The position numbers and the translations under genes are program-made. The notes below the pieces were generated by a model. The model did not search any database. It was not told where the DNA came from and saw only the letters and a program-made list of their open reading frames with translations. This document shows positions 1 through 11,125 of a stretch of DNA of 64,000 nucleotides, piece by piece. The stretch covers positions 62,001 through 126,000 of the forward strand of contig WPIO01000047.1 in the NCBI GenBank assembly GCA_009760855.2, written 5' to 3'. Each line of letters starts with the position of its first letter. Position 1 is the stretch's first letter. This stretch comes from Cristatella mucedo (taxonomy: Eukaryota > Bryozoa > Phylactolaemata > Cristatellidae).

Positions 1-1438
1 ATCATTGTACTATAATGATTTGCTGTTATATCACCATTAAATTATCATATAATCGTAGTATAGCTATATATTATTATATTTGAATCTATATATATGATCA
101 TGTTCTATTTATTATTACGTTATTGTATTTTTATGTCGTCATTTTATTATTATAATTCATGCATTACACGTTCATCAGCATCTTACAAGTGTCTGGCATT
201 TTGGTAATAGTCGCCCGCCTGTTGTTGAGCCACAATCACTCAGTGTTTGTTGCAATCATCTGAAACGGCCAATTACTGCTCAGTCTATGGGTGCTAGCTC
301 ATTGATGACTGGTTGTTGCTGCTCACTTACTTTTTACACTTAGCAATTGAGTTCGATACCTGCATTATCTGCTCTTTTACGTCTACTGCAAACTGTTGCC
401 TTTGTTCTTGTGCTGGAAGTTCCTGCCACTAGCACACTGGTAATAGCAGAAGTGTCATGCCCCGTGGAGACTTAGTGGACAGATTCCGAAATGGTGCAAG
501 TTTCCACCTGGTACAAGTAGCAGGGCATGACCGGCAGGCTGATGTACCCAGGCAAATCTTGTATTTGCAGAAGCATTATCAGGTCTGGTACTATGGCTTG
601 ATGCATGACTTCGAAGCGAATTTTTTTCTTATTGTAGTCTTATCTTCTAGTAACGTGGTAATGCTGGCAGTATGTTTCCTATAATTGCCTAGTCCTGGCG
701 GATGTATGAGAAACCGATTCGGCTAGTACTGTTCCTGTACACAGTCGAACGTATCTCGTGGTTGTTTTGAACCCCAGCCGTCAGCCGTTGAAATAGGTTG
801 GCAGATTGCTTTCGGAATTATTTGCCTGTGTAGTGCTGTAAGTGTTATCAGTGTAATCAGTGCCTCAGTGTCAAATGGACCTTGGTTGTGCAAATATTTG
901 CTTCGTTTAGCCACCTTCTTGTATTGGCATTATTTTTTTTAACTAGTTGTGAAATGAGATTTCTGCACCAAGCTGTGATATGTTTCTTGTGTGTGGCCCT
1001 TTACCTATTTTGCCTAACCGGGCAAGCATGCTCGATCCACCAAGGAGTCCTTGTCCTTCGTGATTTATAGGCTGGTGGCTACCTAGTCGACCTTTATGGC
1101 TCTTGTTTCAAATTGCCTATTTATAATAAGTTTTACTCACTGCATGCTACAAATCTGGTCGGCACCCGTAGGTAGATGAACCTGCCTGATTGTAGATGCA
1201 TGCATCTCCCCCTCAACTTACCTCAAGGATTTCTCATTCGTGTCATGCTAGCGAGTTTTCTGTAACCCTCAGAAAAGCCACGTGGTTTTCTACGTGCGAT
1301 CAGTAGCCAGTAGTTTTCTTCTCAAGAAATCAAGAAAAATTTTGAGATGTTGCCGAGTTCAGTGAATATGAAGCAAGCAGTAAGTGAAGAGCAGCCACAA
1401 CGGCATTTCAAAAATTCGGCGGCAAAGAAAGGAGCCAT
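1..1438. other. AT-rich non-repeat stretch, no gene recognised
   Basis: The first 180 bases are very AT-rich. A 9-base inverted repeat (GTCATGCCC at 454-462, its complement at 523-531) lies near a short open frame starting at 457. No family motif, splice-bounded exon or repeat tail was recognised. The open frames here are short and look like chance. Confidence 0.5.
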
Positions 1439-2487
1439 CGAATTCTCGCAGCTCTCCTGCTGCATGTATTGATGACGTTCGCACATGTAGAGTCGCATCA
1501 TTTCTGGAATTGAATGAGGATAAAACCAACCTGGTGGTTATGGACAAACTAAGTCTGATTCACATATTGGAAAAGTTAACACTCATATTTGGCTCTACCA
1601 GCAAGCGTCATGTTGAATCTGCACGAAATCCATGCGTTCTGTTCCGAAGTGACCTTTAATTAGACAACCACATCAGGTCCACAGTGCAGTCTGCATTCTT
1701 TCAGTTACGTAACATTGCTGAAATTTGAGCTTGCTTAGACAGACACCACATTTGTATTGGTCAATGAATTTGTGACGTCCAGTCCCGGCGTCTGTAACTC
1801 ACTGCTTGCTGATCTACCGGCCTGTGCAATAAGGCTTTTGCACTTTTTGCAAAACTCTGCAGCTTGGCTTACCTCTCGTGATCGTCGCATGGGCCAAATC
1901 ACACCTTTTCTAGCTTGCCTGTGCTGTCTCGCAGTTAAGCAGGGCATCGACTTCAAGGTTCGCTCACTCACTTGTAGATCGCTTCATTTTCTGGCTATTG
2001 CCTACCAATCAGATCTACTCTCTTCGAAAGGCTACTTCTCTTCGAAAGGCTGATCATCGTACCACCCGCTATTCGGAATCTGACCGTTTACCTATACCTC
2101 TAACAAACCTCAAATCCTTTGGAGACCGTGCCTTTAGTGTATATGCTGCCAAAGCCTGGAATTCACTTCCGACTGGCATCACTACATCTCCTGACTTGAC
2201 GAGATTTAAAAAGATGCTAGAAGCGCATTTATTTATCACAGCATTTAGTGGGTCCTTGTGATTCGTCCCTTGTGGGCTTATGCGTGCTGAGGCTCTGCAC
2301 GATGCCACTAGCCATCTTTGAATGCTAACCAGGTGCATGCCATCTGTAACCATACTCTGCTCGTTGTCATTGATCATGCTACCACTAACCATTCGATCAT
2401 ACTTCCTTTTCAGCCTATGTGAAGTGCTTAGAACGAGATTAAGATCTCTGACAGCACTATGCAAACGTATTACTACTATTATTATCA
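1439..2487 (+). mobile_element. LINE-A fragment, degenerate (3' half of ORF2 plus tail)
   Basis: The fragment starts inside the post-YADD part of the reverse transcriptase ORF. Readable pieces include AACIDD, LNEDKTNLVV, and further on KSFGDRAFS and KAWNSLP. The frame changes several times, for example near 1660, 1757 and 1998, so it is a pseudogene. A short tandem duplication containing TCTTCGAAAGGC lies at about 2017-2052. The 3' end has a degraded version of the family hairpin (about 2420-2460) and a TTATTA-type tail. It lacks the whole 5' half, as expected of 5'-truncated target-primed insertion. Confidence 0.8.
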
Positions 2488-3043
2488 ATTGCATAACATG
2501 CATTACACTGGCAATAGGTGCTGCTGCTAGTGTGGGCCCTATTGATAAACAGTGCAAAGTATCTTTTGGTTAGGCAGATTGCCCGTTGTACACTATAAAA
2601 CTGCAAAAATCTGTAACGTTAACGCTGAAACCTGACAGCAGTTTAAATCAAGCTGAGCCAGCAGCTTTAGAAATGTGATCGGGATACTCTCGGTCTTTCA
2701 CCTCGCATTATGAAAAAGGAAGGAATGCCTTATTAATTGTATTAGTTAAGAACTCGTTCATGCCACATGTAGAGCATTTGGACTCTTTTATTATTTGCAT
2801 TGGCACTATGTGCCAAGCTTATCCAGGAGAAAACTGTCTTGCTAAGCCACCTTATGTAAGCTATTAATAAGCTAGAGCTGCTTAGCAGGTTTGTTTCTTA
2901 GTTTTGCGACAGATTTAAAAGGAGAAGTGATGAGCTATTCAAATTATGAATTTCTTTTAGCATAGCCACCATTCTGTTTTGGCTACAGATGGCTGACTGG
3001 ATGACTGCAAACAGTGATATTATCAAGAGAAGCGTTGAGTATA
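2488..3043. other. Unassigned spacer
   Basis: Mixed-composition sequence between a LINE-A tail and an LTR-like repeat. I saw no reading frame with family motifs and no repeat shared with the rest of the window. Confidence 0.4.
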
Positions 3044-3307
3044 TGTTACGTTACTGTGTCTCCGACGGCAACAGTGCTAGTGGAGTCTCACGGTGACACG
3101 AAGACACGAGCAGGCGAATGCAAACGGTGAACGAGACTCTCCTTCTTTATTCCCCAGCTGAGTACATATACGAGCTGGGGCTGACTCACCACAGATACGT
3201 GAGTGCATCTGTGGTGGGCCACATGCTGACGTCAAAGGCTGCTGGGTTCTACCACCCGCCGCAGGCGGGATATACTAGCGGCCGGGAAGCAGCATGCTCA
3301 CACAACA
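3044..3307 (-). mobile_element. LTR-X copy 1, LTR-like repeat
   Basis: Read on the minus strand this 264-base block begins TGTTGTG and ends GTAACGTAACA, the TG...CA ends expected of an LTR. It matches 4814-5147 in the opposite orientation over its 3' half. Both copies have a hairpin with AGCTGGGG as one arm, immediately followed by AATAAAG (poly(A) signal) and GAGTCTCGTTCAC. No gag or pol is adjacent, so it looks like a solo LTR or a very short non-autonomous LTR element. The flanking duplication is not clean (tata versus taca). Confidence 0.6.
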
Positions 3308-3935
3308 TACAGTTGCTCTTGCTGGACTCATGCTGTCAAGGCTTGTCTGTCGTGAGCGTCGCAGTTGCCACATCACACAACTTCTCGCCGATCTGCACTG
3401 GTTATCAGTCAAGCAATGGATCGACTTCAAGGTTTTATCACTCACTTTTAGGTCACTTCATTCTTTGGCTCCAGCCTATCTCTCAGATCTACTCCCCCAA
3501 CCAGTCCAAGCATCATACCACCAGCTTTTCGGAATCAAACAGTTTAGCAATAGTTCTTACAAATCTCAAATCCTTTGGACACCGTGCATTTAGTTCGTAT
3601 GGTCCCAAAGCCTGGAACCCACTCCCGACTTGCGTCAGAACCTCCCTTGACTGGACCACATTTAAAAAGAACTAAAAAACACCTATTTAGGACAGTACTT
3701 AGTGGGTCCTTGTGATTCGTCCTTGATGTGCTTAGGCAGTGCTGACACTGTGCATGCTGCCGCTAACCACACTTGCATGCTGACTCTGTGCGTGTCACCC
3801 CTAACGGTGTTATTAATGTTGTTTATTAAGCATCGTCTTACTCACCATTCAATCGCGTTTCCCTTTGCAGCATATGTAAAGCGCCTAGAAAGAGATTGAG
3901 TTCTCTGAGGGCGCTTTATCAAGTTTATTATTAAT
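3308..3935 (+). mobile_element. LINE-A 3' fragment
   Basis: Covers the C-terminal part of ORF2 (RLVCRERRSCHITQLLADLHWL, then a degraded LAPAYLSDLL) in shifting frames, then the 3' UTR and hairpin GCGCC...GGCGC (about 3872-3912) and a TTATTAATATTA tail. Its 5' end abuts LTR-X copy 1. It is a truncated pseudogene with frame breaks. Confidence 0.8.
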
Positions 3936-4350
3936 ATTAGTTTTAATCCTTTGAAAGTACCCATGTCGGAACAGGCTTTCGTGTGAGTACCTTATTCGCT
4001 AGTCTTAACGGAGGATGCCTGGAACTGCTTTCATTGCCGAGTAACAATATTATACTGGAACGTTACTAAAAAATTGGGCTAGACTGAAGTTTACGTTTGG
4101 TAACGATATCATCAAATTTAGCAGAAAATCTAAGGCCGCGCGATCTACGGGTGCGTTAAAAAAACATGTCATATAAGTAATTCGGGAAGTCAAATACAGG
4201 AATTTTAGTAATGGATTTAGCATATCTCGAGAACGAAGTTATTTCTACGTCGCCGGCGTCACAGATAGAGCTTCGGGGCTGGGTTTCATCGCGTTAGTAG
4301 AATAGATGCAGGCTCTGCAGCGTCTGTCTTCCTTATTTGTTCTTGGAGTT
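3936..4350. other. Unassigned spacer
   Basis: Unique-looking sequence between two LINE-A copies of opposite orientation. Nothing recognised. Confidence 0.4.
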
Positions 4351-4553
4351 TAATAACAACAATGATAATAATAATAAATTTAATAAAGCATCCTTAGAGA
4401 ACTCAATCTCTTTCTAGGCGCTTTCGAATGCTGCAAAGGAAGCACGATCGAATGGTTAGTGGTAGCATGCTCGATAAAGAACAAGAATAAACATGGTTAG
4501 GGATGACATGCACCGTGTCAGCATGCAAGTGTGGTTAGTGGCAGCATGCAACA
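4351..4553 (-). mobile_element. LINE-A 3' end, part 1 of a split copy
   Basis: Minus-strand LINE-A tail (TAATAATAATAA on the plus strand), hairpin and 3' UTR. The copy breaks off in its 3' UTR at the word GCAGCATGCA and resumes at about 5493 with GTGTCAGCATGCATAAG, which is the next part of the same UTR in other copies. The gap is filled by LINE-B. Confidence 0.8.
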
Positions 4554-4813
4554 GTAATGTAATTTATCTCCGTCTGCAACTCCGCAATGCCATAAAGACT
4601 ATGTGGGTGTTATGCAGGAGAAATTTTAGATGCGAACTCATGGCCTGGGTGGCTTTCAATACGAATTCCGTAGCTAACAGACTTCGTCTCACGCAACAAA
4701 GAGAAAGTGGGAAGCATAGCAGAGTCAGGAGAGCAGTTGAGGGAGTGAGTAGCATGGAAGTAGCAGCTCACGACTACTGAAAAGGATGAGCCATAGTCGC
4801 AAGCAGGAGAGTA
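4554..4813 (-). mobile_element. LINE-B 3' end, part 1, inserted in LINE-A
   Basis: Minus-strand LINE-B. The 3' terminus is at about 4554 with a TTACAT-like end, followed by the C-terminal coding region seen in the copies at 6567, 31521 and 38362. It breaks at 4813, where LTR-X is inserted, and continues at 5148. It has been truncated at its own 5' end at about 5492. Confidence 0.8.
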
Positions 4814-5147
4814 TTGTTGTGTGTGCCTGTTGCTTTTCGGCCGCTGGTGTGTGCTGCCTAGCTCTCAGTGGGTGGTTGGGCGGTTGGCTCGGTGCGGCCT
4901 TTGATGTGGGCGGGTGTTTGGGTGGTTGGCTTGGTGCGGCCTTTGATGTAGGCGTGTGGCCCACCACGGTGGCTCACCACGGATGTACTCCCTTATCTGT
5001 GGTGAGTCAGCCCCTAGCTCATATATGTACCAGCTGGGGGAATAAAGATCAGAGTCTCGTTCACTGCTCACGTTCGCCCGCTCGTGTCTTCGCGTCTCCG
5101 TGAGACTCCACTAGAGCTGCTGCAGCAGGAGATACAGTAACATAACA
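4814..5147 (+). mobile_element. LTR-X copy 2, inserted in LINE-B
   Basis: A 334-base block that interrupts LINE-B exactly between bases contiguous in its other copies. GTA flanks both sides (4811-4813 and 5148-5150). The block begins (T)TGTTGTGTG and ends CATAACA. It carries the AGCTGGGG hairpin, AATAAAG at about 5040, and GAGTCTCGTTCAC as in copy 1. It differs from copy 1 by a tandem duplication of roughly 40 bases built on GGTGCGGCCTTTGATGT (about 4880-4955). No coding capacity. Confidence 0.7.
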
Positions 5148-5492
5148 GTAGTTGTCGTTGCGTAGGAATTATGGAAGCGAGTTCCTCAGTCTAGGACCTG
5201 CAGAGCTAAAGCTTCTGTCGCCAACAGTCTGTAAGCAGAGGAATGGAACAGCTAATTTATTATGCATACAGGACCTGAGGGCGCGAAGAGGCTGAAACTG
5301 GTGCTGCATTTCAGCTCAGTACGAAGGAGCCAAGCCGTGGCGGGCCTTGTGGTTTAGCTTAAGAACTTTGCTCTGTATCCGTTGCTCAACCGGCATCCAT
5401 CCTAGCTCTTTTAGCAAAGGGGACACGTGCTACAAACCTCTAGGAATTGAAGACTAGCCTTGCAGCTGTATTCATAGCCAGCTGCAATGGCC
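5148..5492 (-). mobile_element. LINE-B part 2 of the split copy
   Basis: Continuation of the LINE-B copy beyond LTR-X. On the minus strand it encodes the C-terminal region with KELGWMPVEQRIQSKVL-like and LGDRSFS-like words in broken frames. It ends at about 5492, where LINE-A resumes. Confidence 0.75.
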
Positions 5493-6497
5493 TGATGTGT
5501 CAGCATGCATAAGTGCACACAGGACGAACTACAGGGACCCACTAAATGCTGTCATATGTAGATGCGTTGTTAGTTTCATTTTAAACGTGGACGAGTCATG
5601 ATATGTCGTGACTCAGATCGAAAGTGAGTTCCAGGCTTTGAGAGCATACGAACTAAATGCACGGTCTCCAAAGGATTTGATGTTTTACGAGGTATAATCC
5701 CGAAAAGCGAGTGGAAAATGCTCAGTTTGGTAGGGCAGCAGATCAAAAAGGTAGACTGAGGCCAAAGAATTAAGGGACCTAAAAGTGAGCGACAAAACTC
5801 TAAAGTCGATGCATTGCTTGACTGGTAGGCAGTCCAGGTCGGCGATAAGTGGTTTGATGTGGTAACGGGAAGCTAACGACAGACAAGATTAGCTGAAGAG
5901 TCTTAAGAAGTAAGCAGTAAGCGCCTGAGGGCACGACTGGTAGGCCAGCAAGCAGTGAGTTACAGAAGTCAAGACGGGATGTCATAAATGCGTGGACCAA
6001 TTTAGATGAGGTATCCGTGTCTAAATAAAACAGAAGTTTAGCAACTTTATGTAGCTGAAAGTAGGTAATGACTTGATTGTAGAGCTGATCTGATGTGGTC
6101 GTCCAGCGAAGGGTCACTTTGGAACATCAGACCTAGATTTCGTGCAATGTCAACGGGAGGTATTCTGGCAGGGCCGACTTTGAGAGCTAGCTTTTCCAAT
6201 TTCTGAGTCACTCTTGGTTCGCCCTTAACTATTAAGTTGGTTTTATCAATATTCAATATACGAAAATTAGCTGCTATCCATGTTCCGACGTCACCAGTGC
6301 AGTAATGGTTCGTAGGGAATTCGACTGTCTATAGTTCTGCGAGGGATCAAAGCAATGAAACAACTGAGTGTCGTCTGCACAGAAGCCTAGTGGAACGTAG
6401 GAGTGGAAGCCCATATTGTGCTTGGAGGTCACATCGGCAAGAGGGTGAGTATAAACTGTGAAAAGAAGCGGACTGAGCACAGAGCTCGTATTTTAGT
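5493..6497 (-). mobile_element. LINE-A ORF2 fragment, part 2 of the split copy
   Basis: Minus-strand body of the LINE-A copy whose 3' end lies at 4351-4553. In broken frames it shows LDFCNSLLAGLP, KLEKLALKVG, INIDKTNLIV and, at 6274-6480, a stretch ending the RT core with FCADDTQLF in place of the usual FYADDTQLY. The 5' truncation is at about 6497. Several stops and shifts make it a pseudogene. Confidence 0.8.
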
Positions 6498-6566
6498 GTC
6501 GTGAGGGTGGTCATCTAAATCTCTTATACAATCGTAGCTTCACCGCCAAGGTCTTCCCCTCCTATT

Positions 6567-7895
6567 CCATGTAATGTAATGTATCTCTGTCAGTAACTCC
6601 ACAAAGTCATAAAGACCATGTGGGTGTTACGCAGGAGAGTTTTGTATAGCGCACTTACAGCCTAAGCGGCTTTCGGTACGCATTCGGTAGCCAACAGACT
6701 TCGTCTCACGCAACAAAGAAAAAGTGGGAAGCATAGCAGAGTTAGTAGAGCAGTTGAGGTAGTGAGTAGCATAGAAGTAGCAGTTCAGGACCGCTGAAAA
6801 AGATGTGCCATAGTCGGCAGTTGGAGAGTAGATGTCGTTGCGTAAGAATTGTGGAAGCGAGTTCCACAGTCTAGGACCTGCAGGGCTAAAGCTTCTGTCG
6901 CCAACTGTCTTTAAGCGGAGGAATGGGACAGCTAATTTATTGTCCACACAGGACCTGAGGGAGTGAACAGGCTGAAACTGGTGCAGCAGTTCAGTTAGGT
7001 ATGAAGGAGCCAAGCCGTGGCGGGCCTTGTGGATCAGCGTAAGAACTTTGCTCTGTATCCTTTGCTCAACCGGCAACCATTCTAGCTCTTTCAACAAAGG
7101 AGACACGTGCTCAAACCGCTGGGACTTGAAGACCAGTCTTGCAGCTATATTCAAAGTCCGCTGTAGTGGCATAATAGCTTTCTTTGGTAGCCAGCCAAAA
7201 GGGAATTATAATAATCAAGCCAAGACAGAACTAAAGAGCTAGTTAAATTTTTTACAAGCCACTGTGGGAGACAGCTTCTAATCTTGGATAGGGATCGGAT
7301 GTAATGGCTAGCTGTAGAGCCAGTCTTCTGAATGAAGCTTTTGAAATTGAGGCAGCTGTCGAACACGACACCTAGATTACGAGCACGTGGTGAAGGTCGC
7401 ACAATAGCATCACCTATTAGAACAGCAAAGCCTTTTAATCCAGCCACACGCTTAGGGTGTCCTATGAGAAGCAGTTCGGTTTTATCGTCATTTAATTGCA
7501 GGAAGTTTTCCGACATCCAGGATCGAATATCGGCAAGGCAAGCATTCAGTTTCTCAGTTGCTGCAGCAGATTCCGACGGTTTAAAGGACAAATACAACTG
7601 AGTGTCGCCAGCATAGAAGTGATATCCTATTCCATGGGCCTTAATCACTTTCCCCAGAGGTTGCGTATAAATGGAGAACAGCAAGGGACCAAGTACAGAC
7701 CCTTGAGGGACTCCACAGGTGACCCTTCTCATGTCTGAGACCTGACCCCCACACGACACGGATTAAGTACAATCAGACAAGTAGGATTTAAACCACGCCA
7801 GTGCTTCGTCTGCCAGACCAATCGCTGTTCTCAATCGTTCAAGCACAATTTCGTGATCTATGGTGTCGAAGGCAGCAGACAGATCTAGCAGGGCT
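6567..7895 (-). mobile_element. LINE-B copy, 1.3 kb, best-preserved of its family
   Basis: Minus-strand non-LTR reverse transcriptase fragment. From 5' to 3' it has [12 protein letters not shown]-like coding (7786-7895), then a 7151-7759 frame with [18 protein letters not shown] and [14 protein letters not shown], then [11 protein letters not shown], then a shifted 6627-7172 frame with ELEWLPVEQRIQSKVL, LAPSYLTELL and GPRLWNSLPQFL. The catalytic box reads YAGD instead of YADD, so one catalytic aspartate is lost. A stop lies near 7760 and a frame change near 7160. The 3' end (about 6567) carries a short TTACAT repeat tail. The family belongs with CR1/L2-like elements but is clearly distinct from LINE-A. 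Confidence 0.85.
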
Positions 7896-8969
7896 CACTG
7901 TTGTCTCAGGCAGCCCATCCTTTATGCCCACACAAGCGCATTTACCTGACCTAATTCACAAAGATGCATATGAATCATTTGTATTTGTTCATCATTTGGG
8001 CACTGACGAAGCTATAGCCGGTGCAGGCGACTAGTTCGAGCGAGTTGAGCAAGTTGTTCCGAGCTATTTAAATAAAGGCAAGAATAGCTTGCTTGATTTC
8101 GCGGCGCCCTCAATTTTTCATCTCTTTCTCTCACCAGCTTCATTTTAATTCTTCGTCGTAAAAGAATTTCCACTTTCTTTTTACACGATGCTCCAAAATA
8201 AAGAAAGACAAATGTTAAGAATAGAATTATATTTCACAGATTTTTCACAAAATCAGAGACCAGCTTCCTAGTTTTATCAAAAAGAATTGTCTTGCTGCTA
8301 GTTGAAACTGAGCAGTGAGGTACCGAGTACTGTACATGGTCACGTCTCTTTCATCGCTATATTTCTAACTAAAAACTCATTTAGGCGATTTAACAATCTA
8401 GCTATTCTGGTACTTGTAACCCATAATAATCAGAGATACTTTATTAACCTGAAGGAATTACATCCTATCCTATCCTAAGATGTCTGTACTGATTCTAATT
8501 AAAGCAACGTGCACCGATGATTGATTACCTGACTACTGTGGCACCTATTGACTGCACTATCTTCCCTCATTGCTGCATTTATTCGCTTCCTCCCGACACG
8601 GGTCAAAGTGCGCCAAGAACATCTACGATTGTCGTCTGGTCAACTCTGTAGATCAACAGGCTGAATCGGCGATACCAAGCTACATCCACCAAAGATTTAA
8701 GAATAGAAAATGTAATTATAATAAAAAATTGTCTAGCACCCTTAAAATCTTGATCTTCTTGGAGACACTTTCCATAAAGGGTAAAGAAATCATGACATTA
8801 TGGTCAGTCGTACCATAGACAGAGTCATCGCTCATGATCACACACAGGGGACTTCTCGATGACCCAGCAAATGCTTTGTGGAACTGGTGCACATTTTCCT
8901 TCTTTGTAAATGTCAAGTCAGGAGTCATAACGCGTCAGTTTAGGGAGGTGAGCAGCAAGGTTTGACAGC
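7896..8969. other. Unassigned spacer
   Basis: No family motif found. Open frames of about 80 codons at 7801-8034 and 8570-8818 have no splice-bounded or domain support. CATCCTATCCTATCCTAAG near 8461 is a short direct repeat. Confidence 0.4.
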
Positions 8970-9335
8970 ATGAAAACAAAGACACGGCCTTTAAAGAATT
9001 TTAGGTGGGTTGGAGGCATAGCTGTAGGATTTGAGTCAGAAGAGAGAGTGGTCCGATGTCTAGATTTGTTGATGAGTGGTTCTAATAGGCCGGTGCCAGA
9101 GAATGAAAAGTATTAAAAGTGAGCGGCAAAACCTTGAAGTCGATGCACTGCTTGACTAGGAGCCAGTGCAGGCCGCTCTAAGTGTTACAATGAGGCAACT
9201 ACGGCGCTTATTCGAGAAAGCCTGTTTTTTCCGGTTTTACCCAACTTTAAAAACGCAATTACACGACTGAAGATCTTGAAATAGTGTGTTACAGACATCG
9301 GGAAGGAATGTCACAAATGCATGGACCGACTTCAA
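8970..9335 (-). mobile_element. Old LINE-A-like fragment
   Basis: The plus strand shows degraded forms of the minus-strand family words: GTGAGCGGCAAAACCTTGAA, GACTAGGAGCCAGTGCAGG and TGTCACAAATGCATGGACC, in the family order. No frame is open for long. An older, diverged copy. Confidence 0.6.
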
Positions 9336-9920
9336 TGACTTCTTAAGAATATTTTGGAATGCATTTTCTTCACCTCGGAACAAGTTGTATCCTTTACAAG
9401 TATAGGGATAGACTGTGAAGTTGGTGTAAATCTACAAATTATGCAGGTACATGTTCAAGAGCTTCTATACCGAGGTCACTCTCGCATGTATCTCGCTGAG
9501 TCGACACATGCAACCGACAATGTGGGGATAGGCTACTTCTCACCCGATCACACTGTGGACCAGATTCGCCACTCGCTGCCAGTTCACTTTCCCTGGGCTA
9601 GGGCAGGATTAATAGCAGTTATATTTTACCTTTTTATTACAACAGAACACACATAAAACAATAATAAATGAACTAAACAGTACTACTGGACGGCCTGAGG
9701 CACCTTAGGCTAGGGGAGATATGGATAACAGCCAAGCCAGCCTCCCTGCAGCTGGAGGACACTCTAGGACCATAGCAATCTCGCAGGCGAGACAGCAATC
9801 CTACAAGTGCTAGCAACGAAGAAATTGGTACAACTCTCTCTCTCTGCCTAACAGAGATTCACTAGCATGGTACATCTCGGCTTGCTGAGAGCTTCAGCTA
9901 AGGGAGGTGGTGGCTACGAA
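9336..9920. other. Unassigned sequence upstream of LTR-Y
   Basis: Holds an open frame of 100 codons at 9354-9656 (plus) with no recognised motif, and a CTCTCTCTCTC run near 9835. If LTR-Y copy 1 ever belonged to a full element, the flank here is not its internal region, because no pol motif is visible. Confidence 0.35.
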
Positions 9921-11125
9921 TGTAGCGCCCTGCTGGCCTTAGCTAAATTTTAGCACGAACAAGAGCTGTTCGGAGGCAGGCTAGAACTCCTTTGTCCTGG
10001 AGCAGTGAGCAAGAGAGGAGCGTCAGTGCGGTTAGAGAGCAAGAGCTTAAGAACAAGCCAGAAAGCTCGCTGACCAGCGGTGGCGATTCGGCCTTTAGAA
10101 TTGGTCCGATACCCACGGGAGCTGCTGAATGATGTTGGCTGGCCTATCAACCTTCGCCATCACTCTGTCCAAAAAGAATCGTCTGGAACCCATTCGCCAT
10201 TCAAGCTGGACAGAGGGGACATTCCAGTGGCCTAGTGCCGGTATTAATTCCCTACCGTAATGGGCCCTGGTGTCGGGCCCAATACCACTGAGCTCTTGTC
10301 CCATTGTCTCAGCTAAGTATTTAAGAGTCGAGCGACGCTTGCTCTGCGTCTTTTGTCTTTGGTCTCTTCTGGTCTTCTGTCCGGCTCTGGGCATCGACGC
10401 CGTTGGACTCGTTTCTCTGAAAGCGAGGGAGGAGGGTGGGCTGTCCGCCGACGATGGACGGAACAGGACAAGACAGCGCTAGGAGGATTCGGTGGAACCC
10501 CACCGAATACGGTCGTATCGCTGCCGAGCTGGCATTTTGTGTGTTCTTTTGTGTTTTGTGTGTGCGCGCCACCACGTGGTCTTGGCATAGGGATTTGTCG
10601 GTTTGAGCTAGGCGTAGTTGCGTGAGTAGAGGCCTAGTTCTCCGGTTAGAGTTTAGGCTCCAGTTTGAGCTCCGTCTATTTGGGTCGTTTCCCAGTATAG
10701 ATGTAAGTAGCGTAATTGCGGAGACGTGTTTCCTCTGCAGGAGTGCTTGAGTTGGCGTGTGTGGAGTATTCCTGCCGCACTGGTGGAAACCGAGTCCTAG
10801 TTCTCCGGTTAGGGTTTAGACTCCGGTTCGCGCTCTGTGTGGAGAAGTATTCCCTCCGCAACAGTGTTGGTGCTGTTGAGAGCGTGCGAGGAGTGTGGAG
10901 ATACAACTGAGCTCGACGTGCAGCGACTTTATGCGGTTGCGAATAAAGTTCAGTAAAATCCCCAAACTGTGTGTCTCGCTTTCCAATTCACACCGCGGGC
11001 TCACGACCCCCTTTAGTAACGGTAAGCAGGTCGGCGCCAGAAACGCTCGTTTCGTGGCGGCCAGCTTATTGCGCGTAGGCGCGCACCGAACGGCATTAGG
11101 CGCTAGGCTACGCCGCTTCAATGAT
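9921..11125 (+). mobile_element. LTR-Y copy 1, long LTR-like repeat
   Basis: About 1.2 kb, repeated in inverse orientation at 14697-15807. Homology between copies starts sharply at TGTAGCGCC, a canonical TG start. The block holds a TATA-like TATTTAAG at about 10317, a GC-rich transcribed-type region with a repeated TAGTTCTCCGGTTAG word (about 10636 and 10798), and AATAAAG at about 10941. Downstream is GGCGCCAGAAACG (about 11033), resembling a tRNA primer-binding site, but it lies inside the conserved block. The order U3-TATA-R-poly(A) signal-U5 supports an LTR. No gag, protease, RT or integrase frame follows. Open frames inside are chance products of the GC-rich region. Confidence 0.6.
10315..10324 (+). 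promoter_or_regulatory. TATA-like box of LTR-Y copy 1
   Basis: AGTATTTAAG is conserved in both LTR-Y copies (the minus-strand counterpart lies near 15415-15425) within a longer identical stretch. It lies about 620 bases upstream of the AATAAAG signal. Inferred core promoter; no experimental support. Confidence 0.4.

Noticed and set aside
454-531. Inverted repeat GTCATGCCC as a possible MITE end
   Set aside because: Only nine bases, no target duplication and no second copy in the window.
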